NCBI GenBank assembly: GCA_009823395.1 | Contig: CM020510.1 | Span: forward strand, 17,962,273-18,026,272 | DNA from: Thamnaconus septentrionalis | Taxonomy: Eukaryota > Chordata > Actinopteri > Tetraodontiformes > Monacanthidae | Direction: 5' to 3' | DNA length: 64,000 nt | Shown: piece after piece, positions 40,601 to 50,432 of the stretch | How the letters are laid out: every line of letters begins with the position of its first letter | How positions within the stretch are numbered: position 1 is the first letter of the stretch | Program-made: the position numbers and the translations under genes | Notes under the pieces: generated by a model | Seen by the model: only the letters and a program-made list of their open reading frames with translations | Databases searched by the model: none | Told to the model about the DNA's origin: nothing

Positions 40601-43600
40601 TATGACCAACAAAAAGCGGAATAGCACAGTTCTTAGTCTCCACCTGGGTAGCATCTTATCTCAGACAGCTATCAAAATCCTTTAAAAGCCCCAGGATACA
40701 TCTCCGGCGGAGACAGAGGGAACATACGAGCGCTACTGATCTGATCACAAACAGGTTTGTTTGGTTTTTTTTCAGCTTCCTTCTTCATCAAGGATGCAGC
40801 AGTTTCACAAAGGTCAAAGTGATTTGGGATAAAAACATCCAAGAAACACCTTCCTTGCCACCTCATTCTCTCTATTTTTTCCCTTTCCCGTCCTCCCTCT
40901 AAAACTCTGTTTGTGCATGTGTGCATGTGCGTGTGCACACTATATCTTCTTACTGTTTCCTTTTGACTGAAATCTTCCATTGCTGTAGATTCAAAAACAT
41001 TTGCACTTTTTCCCCCCCTGCTCTTGCTGTGGATATGAAAATGGAGTATGAATATGTATGCTGAAGAAGCAAGGATATTGCCTATGGTGAACCGCTATGC
41101 ATAATGCAGCTTTTTCTTTCTCATCTACATTCATTCAGACACACACACGGACGCACGCGCGCACGCACGCGCACACTGAGGGAGAGAGAGAGATTCATAC
41201 CATCACATCACATGCATAGAAAAGTAGGGCTATAAATCCCCCTCCCTCCCTCTTTCTCCTCCCCTTCAAACACACACACACACACACACATGCGCACACA
41301 CACAAAGTCATATAAACACGTTTGAGATTTCACATGCACGTTCATAACAGCAAGTAGATTTCCAATGTGCCGAACCGTGTAGCACTCCAGATAACAGCAG
41401 ACAAAAACACACTGAGGCAAAATAACCGGCAAGGCATTGAAGTCACCGGCAGCGCAGCCTTCGCAGTGATGCTACAGAAAAACGGCCGAGCATAAAAGGG
41501 TGGGGGAGATAGGATCGTGTTTGATAGAGGGCGCTGCTCATTTACTGTACAATGACTTTAGATTGAGATATGCTTGACAATGTGTCCCTCCGCTGAAGGC
41601 AGCGCACAGAAAAGGGAAATGATTTCTGACATTTAGCCGTATCAGTTGGAGAGTCATCGTAGTGAAAACAGGAGAGAGACAAAAAAAACATCTGAATATC
41701 ATATGAGTATCTGAGAGTGAAGTGACAGCGCTAAAAGGCAGGATATAGGGTAAACTCGCACTCAGCTCCATGCAGTGAAATAGGCTACCTAATCATCGAT
41801 TTTGGGGATTGGAAACTCACTTTTATTTCACTAAAAGTTTTATTTCTACTGTTGAGCAGAGGGTCAGAACTGCACAGATGCTTTGCACTATTGATAATGA
41901 TTTTCCGCCATACTGGGTCTGTAAAATTATTTAGGTTTAGCAGAGTGGGTGAAATTCATTCATTCATTCATTCATTCATTCATTCTGGTTATTTCAATAA
42001 TTGTGCTTAGTTTAACCATCAACACTTAGAACCAAAACATCTTTGTGTTCAACGCCCTTAATAAGACTGGGTTCAGTGCACTGCTGCTCTGCGTCTAACC
42101 TGTTGAATGCGCGGTGGGGGGTGTACAGTGTACTATTGTCTTTGCGTCACCCTGGTGAAGTAAAACATGTGGTTGCTACATAACCGCTCATCAGACGGTC
42201 AAGAAGATGAACAATTCAAATTGTTTGTGAGGTGTGATGTGAATGCCGAGTGACGACTGGCTGAGAATCAGATCTCCCTTCTCACTGCGTCATTTGCGCC
42301 TCTTTCCACTTATTAGGCTTGGGTGGTAGTGGTCGCCCGCAGCAATGAATGAATGAATGAATGAATGAATACCAGCTGCATTTGTCAGGGTTACTTCCTG
42401 ATTTGATAAAAGCGCGAATATCTGCTTCAGTGCGCCCTCAGGACAAAACAACACAGATACGGACACGCGCGCACAGACGCGAGCGTTGAGAGCTGATCCC
42501 CTCGCAGCGATTGGCTGAAGTCTTGGTGCGTTTCGGAGGCAGTGCCCCCCCCATCACCCAAAAAAAAACAAAAAAAAACGTGGGAGCTGAATACATGAGA
42601 GCGAATGAGTTGTTCGGCTGAACGCGCTGTTTTTGCGCCGCGCGGTTCAAAGGGCAAAACGCAGAGCGGAGCCGCCACTTGACAATGAAAACAGGCTTTG
42701 CGCGCCGGAGCACAACGGAGGGAGGCGAGTTAACCTGAGAGTGACATGTAGCTATTATACCGCGGGGCTGACGGGCAGGTTGGGCGGGCACAGTGGGACG
42801 CGGGAGCCGGGAAAATAAGACATTGAGTGGCCCCTCTCACGCAGCGATGACAATGCCGCTATTTTACGACCCCCTGTTTTAGTGCGCTGCGTAAATTGGC
42901 GATCGTGTCATCAAAAAAAAAAAAAAAAAAATACAACTACAAAAATCACACATGTGACATAAAGTCTTCTTGTGTGTGTGTGTGTGTGTGTGTTAAAAGT
43001 TGATATTGCACATTTCCTCTGCCTGACTGCGGCAGGTCGTTTTTTTTTTTTTTTTGTTTTTTTTTACGTGAGTTGGATTTTAACTATCAGAACATCCCCT
43101 TCGTCTCCCCATCGCCTTAAAAATATGTACGTATCAAAACGCACCTATAGGTTGGTCGTTGTGGATAAAATGGATGTCAACAAGCGAAAGAAGTCCACCA
43201 CAAAGTTAGAGTCTGACGCCCTCCGTCCTCCGCGGAGACACGCAGAGTCGTCCGGTCGAGACGTGACATCTGATTGAATCTCCAGCACATTCTGACTCAT
43301 GCCGCAATTAGCGGGCTCCCCCTTCTCTCTCTCTCTCTCTCTCTCTGCATTAGCCAGCCTGAATCAACAACACGAGAGCATAAAATAAAACACGCTGGTG
43401 ATCTTCGGACGGACGACACGCAGAACGGCTTATTTGCAATAAAGGAAAAAAGATGACACACACACACACATGCAGGAAAAAATTCAGTGTGGCCTAGTGG
43501 AAAGATATTCAGTCGGTGTGTTAAACTGGATAAAACCGGAATCACATTAATTGATAAAATAATTATGGCGACAGCTCTCCCTGCAGCTGTCTCACTCCTG

Positions 43601-44497
43601 GCGTTTATTCCTTCATATCTGTCTGATCACGCCTGAATTATGTCTTTAAAAATCTTTACCCAACACTACCGTTGCCTCGTCTGTGTGTTTGTTTTGAAAA
43701 TACGCAGTATCCTAATTACTTCTGCACCCTTTCTGATTTCTCGGACCATTTTCTGGCCTGTGTCGGGCCTTAAAAAAAAAAAAAAAAAAAAAAATTCTCA
43801 CGCTTCTGCTCCGCTCAGTTTGTCTCGGTTTTATTTCCATAAAATGACAAGCAACCCTCCCAAATCATGACAAAGGAGAATTAGTGTCTCGCCCTCCTCC
43901 CCTCCCTCTATCTATCCATCTATTCATCCCGGCGCTCGCCCCCTCCTCTGCGCACTCATGGATGCAGGTGTGCTGATATGCAGCCAAACACAGCGACGAA
44001 GGCTTGGGAACAAACCTCGCGAATGTCGAGTTAATGGGCAAAAAAAACCAAGCAAAAACAGAGAGGAAAGAAAGGAGGCGGGCAAATTGCGATTGCCACA
44101 GTCTGCGACTGAAGCCGTGATACATTTTTTACACTGATGGGAATCTGGAGACACGAGCAGAGAAGTGTGTGCCAATCTGGGAGGCGCGGCCATGCCAGGA
44201 AAATACGCAGTACTGATGCATATGCATGCGGCGGCGATGCGCGCACCTTCAGCTTGAGGAAAAATAAAGTTTATTTTACATTTACGCGTGTCGAAAACAC
44301 GCCGCAGCCGCGAGAGACGATGGGGCGCGTGTGATCGGGGCCAAACAGGCGGAACCGGCGGGCGGGAGAAAAAAAACAAAACAACGGAAAATGGAAGTTT
44401 TGTTTTCCACTGCGTTATCTACATCTCTCCCATCTAAAGCACTCTTTCCGCTCCAGTGGCTGTTTGCAGCCCCAACCCTCCCCTCTTCGCCACACAG

Positions 44498-44572
<75 letters not shown>

Positions 44573-46164
44573 GCATTTCGTTTAGTCACGGGACAGGGCG
44601 ATGTACAGTGTGTATTATCGAAATAGAGCCTGTAATCCAATTACATACAACAAAAACAGCACCAAGTCCTCCGTGGCTGCAGTAGCAGCAGCCCGGCAGA
44701 GGGCACCGCCAGGGCCAAAGCGGAGCAGCCGGACGGCCAAAGCAACCCCCTCGCCCCCCAGAAATGAAATACCATAATAAAAGATGTGGATCGATTTAAA
44801 CCTGCAGCGGAAAGGGTTTAATAATAAATACGGATGTGGAACAAGAAAAAAAACAAGCATAATGCCAAACTGTAGGGTGGGAAGAGATGAAATAAAATCA
44901 GCTTCTTGAAGTGGCGTGAATTCTTCTGGGGCATTGAACAAAAAAAAAAAAATATATTTTTTCTGTATTGCAAAATGACCAGAGTGAAGCGTCGGCAGCA
45001 GCCCGTCTGCAGCGTTTAGAGCAAAGGCAATCAGCAGAATCTGGTGCCACAGAAAATGGAGGATGAATAATTAGACCGTGGACGATAACAACTGAGTGTG
45101 CACACACTGGCACTCCCGCATTTCATCAGCGAAAACAAAGTGGGATACATAAAGAGAGAGAGGGAGACGGACCTAATCTTTCTGATCTACAACAGGGGGC
45201 ACATTATCTTCAAATTAAAAGGCAGGCACTCAATACACCAAAGCCCAGTTCACACGTCTCTCATAAAATGTATTGACCCTTGTTGCCACACACGCGCGCA
45301 CAAACACACTGACATACACTCACGCCATGGCAGAGGCGCACGCAGGCAACAAACTAGTGAACCTGCTCCTTAGAATAAAGGATAAAATGATAGATGCTTT
45401 AACCCCGGGGGGTAGCCCCCCCCCCCGTACCCCCCCCATCTTCCTAGCCAAGCTCGTGCACACTCGAACACACACAGACACACAAACACACGCGTCTTAT
45501 TGGTGTTGGGACAGGCCGGCAAAAAGTCAGCATATATTATAAACTCTTGTGCCCTCTCGGACTTTTTTTTTGCGCGTCAACAGCCGCGGACGGGCATCGG
45601 CGCTCGCCTGCTGCGCCCGTGCGCGCGCGCGCGCCTGCGGATCCTCATCAGCCCCTCCGTCTCCTCGGCAGCCTCCATATTCACGAGACCCCTGCAAATT
45701 TATCATGCAAAATGCAAATGTCGCCGTGTGGCTCCTCATAACAAACGCGCCGTGCGCTTCGCAAGAGATCCGCCTTTCTGCGCCGAAAACCACATTGATG
45801 CGTTTGCTCCTTTGAAAAAAAAAAATGGCTTTTCTGATTTATCAGATATGTTTTGGGTTTTTTTTAGGAGATAATGACTGTGAGGCACTAGGGCGGCAAG
45901 AGAGGCGCCAGAGATGCCTTGCGACAGGCTGAACGCGAACGCCGAACGAGAAAAGCGCCCATTTCCAGAGAGTGAGAGGGGGAGAAAAGTTTATCTCTGG
46001 CAAAAATGGGAATTTAAAGTTTAAAACTTCTTAAGGAATGTCGCCAACACCAATGACACGCGCAGCGTCAACTTCAGCATCGCAACAACATGCAGATGAG
46101 CGCCGATTGGTTGAGACCTACCTTCTTGCAAAGAATACAGCAGAAGTAAAGTTACAAGCCACAT
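28580..46164 (-). CDS. dscaml1: DSCAML1, 5' part: signal peptide, Ig1 and first half of Ig2 (partial gene)
   Basis: This is a single-pass neuronal adhesion receptor of the DSCAM family. The family mediates homophilic recognition and self-avoidance of neurites, for example in the retina. Three coding exons are visible on the minus strand: 46164-46122, 36397-36077 and 28726-28580. Each joins the next in phase 1, with consensus AG/GT borders and no frame break. Together they give about 170 residues: a hydrophobic leader beginning MWLVTLLLL, a complete Ig domain (cysteines in LPCP and YFCTAEN; motifs [26 protein letters not shown]), and the start of Ig2 ([32 protein letters not shown]). The wording [16 protein letters not shown] and [13 protein letters not shown] fits DSCAML1 better than its paralogue DSCAM, judged from memory of the family. 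The rest of the protein, about 2,000 residues in the family, lies beyond the left edge. The family is known; the assignment to DSCAML1 rather than DSCAM is also supported by the adjacent FXYD genes. Confidence 0.93.
33235..33400 (+). repeat. Unnamed interspersed repeat, copy A
   Basis: Starts around TAGCCCTTGGTTTACAGC, has an A-rich stretch and ACAATGC in the middle, and ends near CCCTTTGTGACATCA at about 33,381. The same landmarks at the same spacing (about 140 bp) occur at 47,150-47,330. The family is not recognised. Confidence 0.55.
34490..34686 (+). repeat. Two (GT)n arrays
   Basis: GT at 34,490-34,527 and 34,625-34,686, separated by about 100 bp of unique sequence. Confidence 0.95.
35194..35520 (+). 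mobile_element. Teleost tRNA-derived SINE-like repeat, near full length
   Basis: The order of motifs is that of a very abundant fish repeat: a head GGTGACACAGTGGTGCAGTGG, then TCACAGCAAGAAGGTC, GTTTGCATGTTGTCCGTGTC, TTCCTCCCACAGTCCAAAAAC, an internal (GT)n (35373-35400), CAAAGACAGCTAGGATAGG, and a 3' end GAAGCGGTTGTAGAAAATG. It is noncoding. The exact Repbase family name was not verified. Confidence 0.8.
36077..36397 (-). CDS. dscaml1: dscaml1 exon 2 (complete Ig1 domain)
   Basis: The exon has 321 bases: two bases finish a Val codon, then 106 codons, then one base. The acceptor is CCCCACAG (AG at 36399-36398) and the donor is CAG|GTGAGA (GT at 36076-36075). It encodes the membrane-distal Ig domain, with the first cysteine in SLPCP, the conserved tryptophan in LRWYLA, and the second cysteine in [16 protein letters not shown]. 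An N-glycosylation sequon is visible in NASL and another in NGTL. There are no stops or frameshifts. Confidence 0.95.
36960..37285 (-). mobile_element. Degenerate LINE reverse-transcriptase remnant (Rex1/L2-like)
   Basis: A minus-strand reading frame carries [11 protein letters not shown], then [12 protein letters not shown] and SPVF, aligning with the C-terminal part of Rex1/L2-type reverse transcriptases (family pattern LNxKSIxxLQxxQNxAARxLTxxRR...HITPVL). Further on, [10 protein letters not shown] resembles the usual RSLRSSGAGLL. The catalytic region is missing and the frame is damaged, so this is a dead 5'-truncated fragment. Confidence 0.6.
41954..41985 (+). repeat. (ATTC)n microsatellite
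   Basis: About eight ATTC units. A complementary (GAAT)n run lies at 42,342-42,370. Confidence 0.95.
42342..42370 (+). repeat. (AATG)n microsatellite
   Basis: About seven AATG units, in inverse orientation to the ATTC run 360 bp to the left. Confidence 0.95.
44499..44570 (+). repeat. (CA)n microsatellite, 36 units
   Basis: Uninterrupted CA, 1.55 kb downstream of dscaml1 exon 1 within intron 1. Confidence 0.97.
46122..46164 (-). CDS. dscaml1: dscaml1 exon 1 (start codon and signal peptide)
   Basis: The minus strand reads ATG, then codons for [14 protein letters not shown] plus one extra base, ending AAG|GTAGGT (donor GT at 46121-46120). The hydrophobic run is a secretory signal peptide and closely resembles the leader of vertebrate DSCAML1 (MWLVTFLLLL). 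The leftover G joins TC at the start of exon 2 to make a Val codon, which confirms the phase. No splice acceptor is obvious just upstream, so the 5' UTR probably continues unspliced to the right into the GC-rich stretch at about 46,190-46,450. No TATA box was seen. Confidence 0.88.
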
Positions 46165-46850
46165 GCCATTAAAAGCAGTAATATTTCACGGGAATGTTGT
46201 GCAGCCCTCCGAACAGAGTGCACGGCGCAGCGGTCGGCCAGGCGAGGCTCCGTGCTGGACTGGTTCTCCTGATGCTCCCCGGCGGTCTCTCTCCAGCCCT
46301 GGTCCCACACTCTCCAGCGCCGAGAAGCGAGCCGCGGAGAAAGTACCGCCTCTGCTCCCTCTTCTCTCCTCCCCTTACCGGGACGGACTGCTGTCGCCCC
46401 ACCCCCGGTATCCTAATGATGCGCAGCGGTGGAGAGGTGAGCTATACGCGCAAAGATAAGCGCTCCACACGGAAACCCTGCTTTGCGCGCCCTGGATGGA
46501 CGCCCTTTTTTTTTTTCTTTCTTTCTTTAAATAGGCACTTTGGTGCACTCCCAAAATTTGACAAAAGGTGCCGTCGAGTGGTCCAAAATGTCGTTTTTAT
46601 GCAAAGAAATTCAAAAAGCAGCCGCTGGAGAAAATGCCCGCCCGGATTTCCCATGCAAATAGACTGAATAATTTCCATAAATCGGCAGTCATGGCCATGG
46701 ACGTGACTCACACAAAAGAGGGGGGGGAGTAAAATCGCGCACAGCTCAGCTGCGCCGGTCTGAAAACAAAGTGCGCGACCATCTCGGAGTGTGCGCTCTG
46801 GCTGACGGGAGCGCAGAGGAGCAGCGGTCGCCTCCGCTTCATTCAAAAGG
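46165..46850 (-). promoter_or_regulatory. dscaml1: Probable dscaml1 5' UTR / promoter region (CpG-rich)
   Basis: The sequence immediately upstream of the dscaml1 start codon is GC- and CpG-rich, unlike the AT-rich DNA either side at 47,000-48,000, as expected for a CpG-island promoter. No TATA box or defined start site could be recognised. The assignment rests on position and composition only. Confidence 0.4.
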
Positions 46851-47149
46851 AAAGTGGGGAATGATGGACTCGAGTCGAAGTTGACATGTTCAAGCACAGG
46901 TTGCACACACACACCCCCAAAAAAAGAGGCGTATATGGCCAATACTGTCATCGACGATCTATCCTTCAGGAGATTAATCCAAAACTTGGGCCACCACAGC
47001 TTCAGAGATAACCAACCCTGCAGCAAACACGTTGAAATGCAGGAAGTTCATGCAGTGTCCATGTTTTACCACTCTAAAGTGACATATTATTCAAGTGTTG
47101 GGTGGATTGCTCAGACAACTGATAACAGTGATTAAAAAAACAGAAAACT

Positions 47150-47330
47150 GCGTATTTAGCCCTCTGTTTACAGCTTGTTATGCAGCATGTTACGTTGAAT
47201 CTTTCCGTTTGCTGGGAGACAAAAAAAAAAAAGCCACAATGCAAGATTGCAGAACAACTAGCTGGGGTGTTTTCACTAGCCAGGAAGTGGTATGGGAGCC
47301 CTTTGTGACATCATATATGGCAGGTTTAGA
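47150..47330 (+). repeat. Unnamed interspersed repeat, copy B
   Basis: Contains TTTAGCCCTCTGTTTACAGC, a poly-A run, CACAATGC, and GCCCTTTGTGACATCA at about 47,299, parallel to copy A at 33,235-33,400. A third, shorter match to the first landmark (TTTAGCCCTCTGTTTGCAGC) lies at 1,575-1,594. Confidence 0.55.
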
Positions 47331-49139
47331 AAACTTTAGTACTTTTAGTATACGTGATGAGGAGGAAGTGGAGGAAGTAACAAAAAGACCATCATGTTAA
47401 AAATGCAGGTGATGTTGAAGTGCAACATGAGTTATTTAGATTCTAACTCTTATTTAAAACAGGGAAAAAATAAATATTTGTCCAGGATGTTTGAAGTGCA
47501 CAGCATTTACGCTGAAGCTGATCAGCAAACAGTCACAGGAGGTTCCAGCAAGGCATCGTCAGGATATCAAAGATCACATTTGAAATTCATTTAAAAACTT
47601 ATTAATGTATCTCTTTTAATCATCTATGAAATGCTTTAGGCTGTGGCTTTAAAAGGATTGTTATACACATTTTTGAATTTCACCCATTTTTACCCACCAG
47701 TTGGCTTGGTTTACATTACCTAAAGGGGCCATGTGGACTGAATTGTTCAATGGCAGTCAAACAGTAACATGCCTCCATACTACTAGTGTGGGGTCATTTA
47801 TCTGTCCCGAGTAGTCGACAGTCCAGAGTACCTAGTAAGGTTAAATCCAGCTTCACCTGTGTTCATGTTTCATAAAACATGTCAAGTTTCAGAAATAAAT
47901 AACTTCTTTAAATTTGTCAGAGTTAACATAAACACTGGGGTGGTCAAAGTGAACATTTACTTTTGGGTATCGCTTGTAATCAGCTATACAAAAAAAAAAA
48001 AAAAAAGTGATTGGAGCATGGAGTGAACTCTAAGTCCTCAACAGGGTTCACTTCAACACCTGGGTGATGAAATCACAGTGAAATGAATATCAACTCCCAG
48101 CTGACTGATGGGTGACCACAGAGGTTCTACTCATAGTCCACTCAGCTGCGCAACAAACACTCTCTACTTTAAGGTGACCCCCGAGCACCATCATGTGCAC
48201 TCCAGCACAAACAGCGTTCCGTTGGATATTTTCGTACGAGTGTCGCCAAACAAGAGCGTTCCGGGTTGTGGAATGGAGCTCCGGCACTCCGTCTCTCCCT
48301 CTCCCGGCGAAGCGAGTGGCTGTCGTGTGGCAGGCAGGCGAGGCAGCGCTCGCTGCCTCCACGCTTTATTATGTAACAGGTGGAAACGCACACACACACC
48401 CACGCAGCCGCTCTCCGTCTCTCTCTGTGATAGCGATGCATTAAGGGTACACGCAGGAGCACTTCCATTACACGTTCTGTGCATCTGGACGTGCGCTCGG
48501 AAATTAAGTTCATTTCCACCAGCACTTTTTCCCCAGACTCGGCCCCGCTCGGAAAGCACGAAAGCCGCTCTGCTGCGCACCTCGCCGCCGCGGTCAACCG
48601 GCAAAAACGGTTTGGAGCCCCTCCCTCGCCAGCTCGCCGGACATCTTTGGCAGCCAAAAAGGCTGCAAAGTTACGGCACGAACGCCCGTTCAGGCAAAAC
48701 CTGGGAAAAAGGCAGCGCCGCGGGGCCGGTTAAGTGGCTGATGCGAGTCGGCGTGACAGCGTCGGGCAGGTTGTGCCATGTGTCAGCCAGTGATCATCAT
48801 GGGGGCTGACAGGCTGAGCCGGGCACAGCCAGGACGGAGAAAAGGCAAGCAGCTCCCAGACAGCTCGAGCAACTGTCACCGAGAACAGGACCCCGGACAG
48901 GCTGCTACCACACCACTAAAGGAAAATAAATAAATAAATAAACACACACGCATAAACACATACGCACATGCACGCACGCCGCCATGTGACTCATCCCCAT
49001 CACTCTGCTCCATCGTTGCCTGGAGATAGGGAAGGATGGTTGACGGAGGAAGAATGTTTTTGATGGAGGGTGGAGAGCGGGTGCGAGCGGGGCGGCGCGG
49101 AAAACAAAACAGAGGGTGGGGGTGGGGTGAGTGGGTGTG

Positions 49140-49170
49140 TGAGGGGGTGGGGGTGGGGGTGGGGGTGGGG
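49140..49170 (+). repeat. (TGGGGG)n G-rich tract
   Basis: Five consecutive runs of four or more G separated by single T residues. Confidence 0.9.
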
Positions 49171-50043
49171 CCTGGCAGGGGCAGTGGGCCCGAACGGAGA
49201 GCGTGACGAGGCGGGTTGAGTAAATATGGATGTTAATGCGCAAACAATCAAAAGTCCCCTCAGGGCCGCAGCTACACGCTAGAATCATATTAGCATCGAT
49301 GCATCACGCATTAACGTGCGCAGCCTCCGCGACCCGCTGGAGCCTGTTGCAAGGTCACAATTGGGCGGGGCCGGGGCAGGGAGTGGTGGTGGAGGGGGAG
49401 GGGGGCCCGGTGCTTGTGCAAGGTCACAGGGCGCCCGGTGAGAATGAGAGGCGGGGGGGGGGGAGAGGAACGATGGCATCGGGTGAACCGACCGACGACC
49501 GACCGGAGCTGAAGTCAAAAGTTTTCATGATGGTTGCAAAAATAAATAAATAAATAAAAAATAAATGAAACACACAAAGAACAGCTGCTCGCCATCGCAG
49601 ACGTGCTGCAGAACCGGGGGCCTAGCCAGCTCTGCATACCGCCGCGTATTTAGCCCAGCCACTGCATCGAGGCTAATGTGAATCACACCCCACCGTTCTG
49701 CGGCGCGTTAATGGGGGAGACGGCCAATCGAGCGCCTTTAATCAGGCGCGTGCGAACGACGTCGTGGCAGATGTGCGAGAGAGTATCGGCTCGTCGGAGG
49801 AGGGGGGATCAGGACGTTTGTGTCTCGCTGCTCTCCGGCAGTAGGGCGTGCACACGCACGTACGAGCTCCCCCCGCTTTTGCTCGTGCTGCCGTGTGTGT
49901 GTGGGATTTTTTTTTTTTTTTTGGGCATAAAAGGGTACTTGCGTGTGCACGAAGGATATCAAGCAGTGTTAATTTATTCAAATGAGCTCGGGAGGATAAC
50001 GAGAGGACAGGGTGGGAGGGGGAGGTGAGGTGTGTGTGTCTGC

Positions 50044-50076
<33 letters not shown>

Positions 50077-50380
50077 GGGGGGGGGCGGGCGGACGAGGGG
50101 GCTGAGGTTCATCTCTCCCCTCCTATCCTTGCCACCATCGCTTGTGTTTTCACGTTTTGCAAATGAGCGCATATTTGCATGGCTGAGGAGGAGGAAAGCG
50201 ATGGAGATGGAGGAGGGAAGTGCAGAGGTCTGAAAAAGAGCAAGAGGGGGGTCGGGGTGGGGGCGGGGGGCGGAAAAAAAAAAAAACCCAAAAAGAAAAC
50301 ATTCCGGGACAGCAAATGTGAATGGTGAGGCAGGCAGACGGAATGCCTGCGGACGAAAAAAGGAAAAAATAAAATAAAAA

Positions 50381-50430
<50 letters not shown>
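50381..50430 (+). repeat. (CA)n microsatellite
   Basis: About 24 CA units in the CpG-rich upstream flank. Confidence 0.95.

Positions 50431-50432
<2 letters not shown>

Larger units (their letters stand above)
36400..46119 (-). other. dscaml1: dscaml1 intron 1
   Basis: About 9.7 kb between exon 2 and the signal-peptide exon. It contains a degenerate LINE remnant (about 36,960-37,285), tetranucleotide runs at 41,954-41,985 and 42,342-42,370, (CA)n at 41,272-41,304 and 44,499-44,570, a poly-A run near 43,770, and a CpG-rich end at about 45,550-45,790. No further exon was recognised. Confidence 0.85.

Noticed and set aside
46442..47026. A 194-codon minus-strand ORF just upstream of dscaml1
   Set aside because: It is on the right strand but ends 278 bases before the dscaml1 ATG, has no known domain and is best read as upstream or 5' UTR sequence.
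48108..48809. A 233-codon + strand open reading frame
   Set aside because: It sits in a CpG-rich stretch where stops are rare. The composition is basic and serine-rich, with no recognisable family, and a 162-codon ORF overlaps on the other strand.
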